Shown here piece after piece: positions 62,123-64,000 of a stretch of 64,000 nt of DNA; the first letter of the stretch is position 1; every line of letters begins with the position of its first letter. The notes beneath the pieces are model-generated. The model was not told where the DNA came from. It searched no databases and was given only the letters and a program-made list of their open reading frames with translations. Made by a program: the position numbers and the translations under genes. Origin of the DNA: Sapria himalayana (lineage: Eukaryota; Streptophyta; Magnoliopsida; Malpighiales; Rafflesiaceae); NCBI GenBank assembly GCA_029783825.1, contig JAREIK010002677.1:139411-203410 (forward strand), in the 5' to 3' direction.

Positions 62123-63937
62123 ATTATATATAATTTTCTTTGACTATATGCATAACTATAAAATATTATAACTAACTATAATTTAAAATATAATTAACAA
62201 CATATATTTAATATACATTTTTATATATTAGTATATAAAAATGTATTTAACCATTTATATACTTATAGATAACTATATGTATACATATATAAAATTATAT
62301 AATAAAATATATATACCTACATGTATAAATATAAGTATAACTATATGTGTAACTATATGTATAACTACATGTAATTATAAAATAACATACAACATTATGT
62401 TTAACTATATGTGTATAACTATATATAAATATTTGTATAATTATATATAAATATATGTATTACTGTATAACACTCTATATAATTAAATATAACTATATTT
62501 GTACCTATGTATACATATATGTAAATCTATATATTTATTTATAACTTTATATATTTATGTATAACTATTTGTATGAATATATCTATATATAACTATATGT
62601 TTAACTATATAAAAATATTCATTGCTATATATACTATATGTATAATAACATATAACTATAAATAATTATATCTTATTATATGTATTAGTATAAAAGCTTT
62701 ATAAATAACTATATTTAAATATATAATTTATAACTTATATTGAATATACATTTCTATATATTAGTATATAAAATGTATTTTACTATATCTATACCTATAC
62801 ATAACTATATGTATAAATATATAAAATTATATGAACAAATATATATACCTACATGTATAAATCTTAGTATAACAATATCTGTAACTATATGTATAACCAC
62901 ATGTAACTATAATTACATGTATAACAACATACAATATTATGTTTAACTATATGTGTATAACTATATATAAATATTTGTATAACTATATAATGCTCTATAT
63001 AATTAAATATAACTATATTTGTAAATATGTATACATATATAAAATTATACAAAAATATATATATACCTAAATGTATAAATATATATATAACTAATATGTA
63101 ACAATATGTATAATCACATGTAACAATATTTATAATTACATGTATAATAACATATAACATTATGTTTAAATATATATGTATAATTATATATAAATATTTG
63201 TATAACTATATATAAATATTTGTATAATTATATAAAACTCTATATAATTAAATATAACTATATTTGTAAGAATGTATACATATATGTAAATCTTTATATT
63301 TATTTATAACTTTATTTATTTATGTATAACTATTTGTATAAATATATTTTTATATAACTATATGTTTAACTATATAAAAATATGTATGGCTATGTATACT
63401 ATATCTATAATAACATATAACTATAAATAATTTTATCTTTTTATATGCATAATTATAAAAGCTTTATACATAATTATATTTAAATATATAATTTACAACT
63501 TATATTTAATATATATTTGTATATATTAGTTTATAAAAATATATATATTACTATATCTATACCTCTACATAACTATATGTATAACTTTATTTAATTTTAT
63601 GAATAAATATATATACCTACATGTATAAATATAAGTATACATATATGTGTACCTATATTTATAACCACATGTAACTATATTTATAACCAAATGTCACTAT
63701 ATTTATAATTACGTGTATAACAACATACAACATTATGTTTAATTATATGTGTATAACTATATATAAATATTTGTAAAAATAAATAAAACTTTATATATTT
63801 AAATATAATTATATTTTTAACTATTTATACATATATGCATACATATATGTAAATCTATATATTTATTTATAACTTTGTATATTTTATGTATAACTAATTA
63901 TAACTACTCGTATGAATATATATATACACACACACAG

Positions 63938-63974
<37 letters not shown>

Positions 63975-64000
63975 ATATATATATATATAACTAAATGTTT
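62123..64000. repeat. AT-rich satellite, about 530-bp basic unit, at least three units
   Basis: ATATTAGTATATAAAA-type words start units at about 62225, 62757 and 63522. Each is followed by ACATAACTATATGTATA or the equivalent, AATATATATACCTACATGTA, AACATACAACATTATGTTTA, TATATAAATATTTGTA, TATAATTAAATATAACTATA, TATACATATATGTAAATCTA and ATTTATTTATAACTTT. The second unit is longer (about 765 bp) because a segment of about 230 bp inside it is duplicated. The array runs off the end of the window with (AC)n at 63929-63972. Confidence 0.85.

Noticed and set aside
62241..63160. Short frames rich in Tyr, Ile, Thr and Asn on both strands
   Set aside because: They are translations of the 530-bp AT-rich satellite and recur with the repeat unit.

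Overview
The window is AT-rich nuclear DNA of a plant. Evidence for a plant: CACTA (En/Spm-type) transposon ends, a copia-type LTR and gag relic, a tRNA-type SINE, a processed ADP-ribosylation-factor copy of the plant ARF1 type, and an intron-bearing fragment that reads like a plant COP1-interacting-protein (CIP7-like) gene. I cannot name the species. No intact, clearly functional protein gene is visible.

About 38 kb of the first 51.46 kb is one very long, degenerate tetranucleotide array, (TCTA)n on the + strand ((TAGA/GATA)n on the -). It always has the same polarity and is cut by insertions into six blocks: 1-5798, 10282-10730, 11173-14232, 20154-27585, 29361-33518 and 34075-51463. Nearly all long open frames in the window are translations of this array (Ser-Ile-Tyr-Leu repeats, open in all three + frames) and are not genes. 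Inside the array are local duplications (42, 76, 91, 156-220, about 401 and about 2360 bp units), which suggests it grew by segmental duplication as well as slippage.

The interruptions are: a composite of two related CACTA-like elements at 5799-10281, flanked by a TAA repeat; a GC-richer island at 10731-11172; a third CACTA-like copy at 14233 with about 4.5 kb of other sequence behind it; a copia gag relic within 27586-29360; and a solo LTR at 33519-34074 with a 5-bp AACTA target duplication. A fourth CACTA-like copy at 51464 marks the right edge of the array, and a fifth lies at 56023.

The CACTA-like copies share terminal arms (CACTA ends, TTAGCTAGGGA palindromes, one strongly conserved internal block) but differ in the middle. 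The middle of the 51464 copy is a three-exon, two-intron CIP7-like gene fragment with stop codons. The middle of another copy holds a 60-codon membrane-helix frame. I read the family as non-autonomous elements with a variable cargo slot (transduplication of host gene pieces).

The right part (54.4-64 kb) is AT-rich sequence with a SINE, compound microsatellites, a 402-bp tandem repeat and an AT-rich satellite of about 530 bp period. One satellite unit is interrupted by an ARF1 retrocopy (61562-62107) flanked by a perfect 15-bp duplication. The retrocopy is dead: altered P-loop, an in-frame stop, a frameshift and loss of the 3' third.
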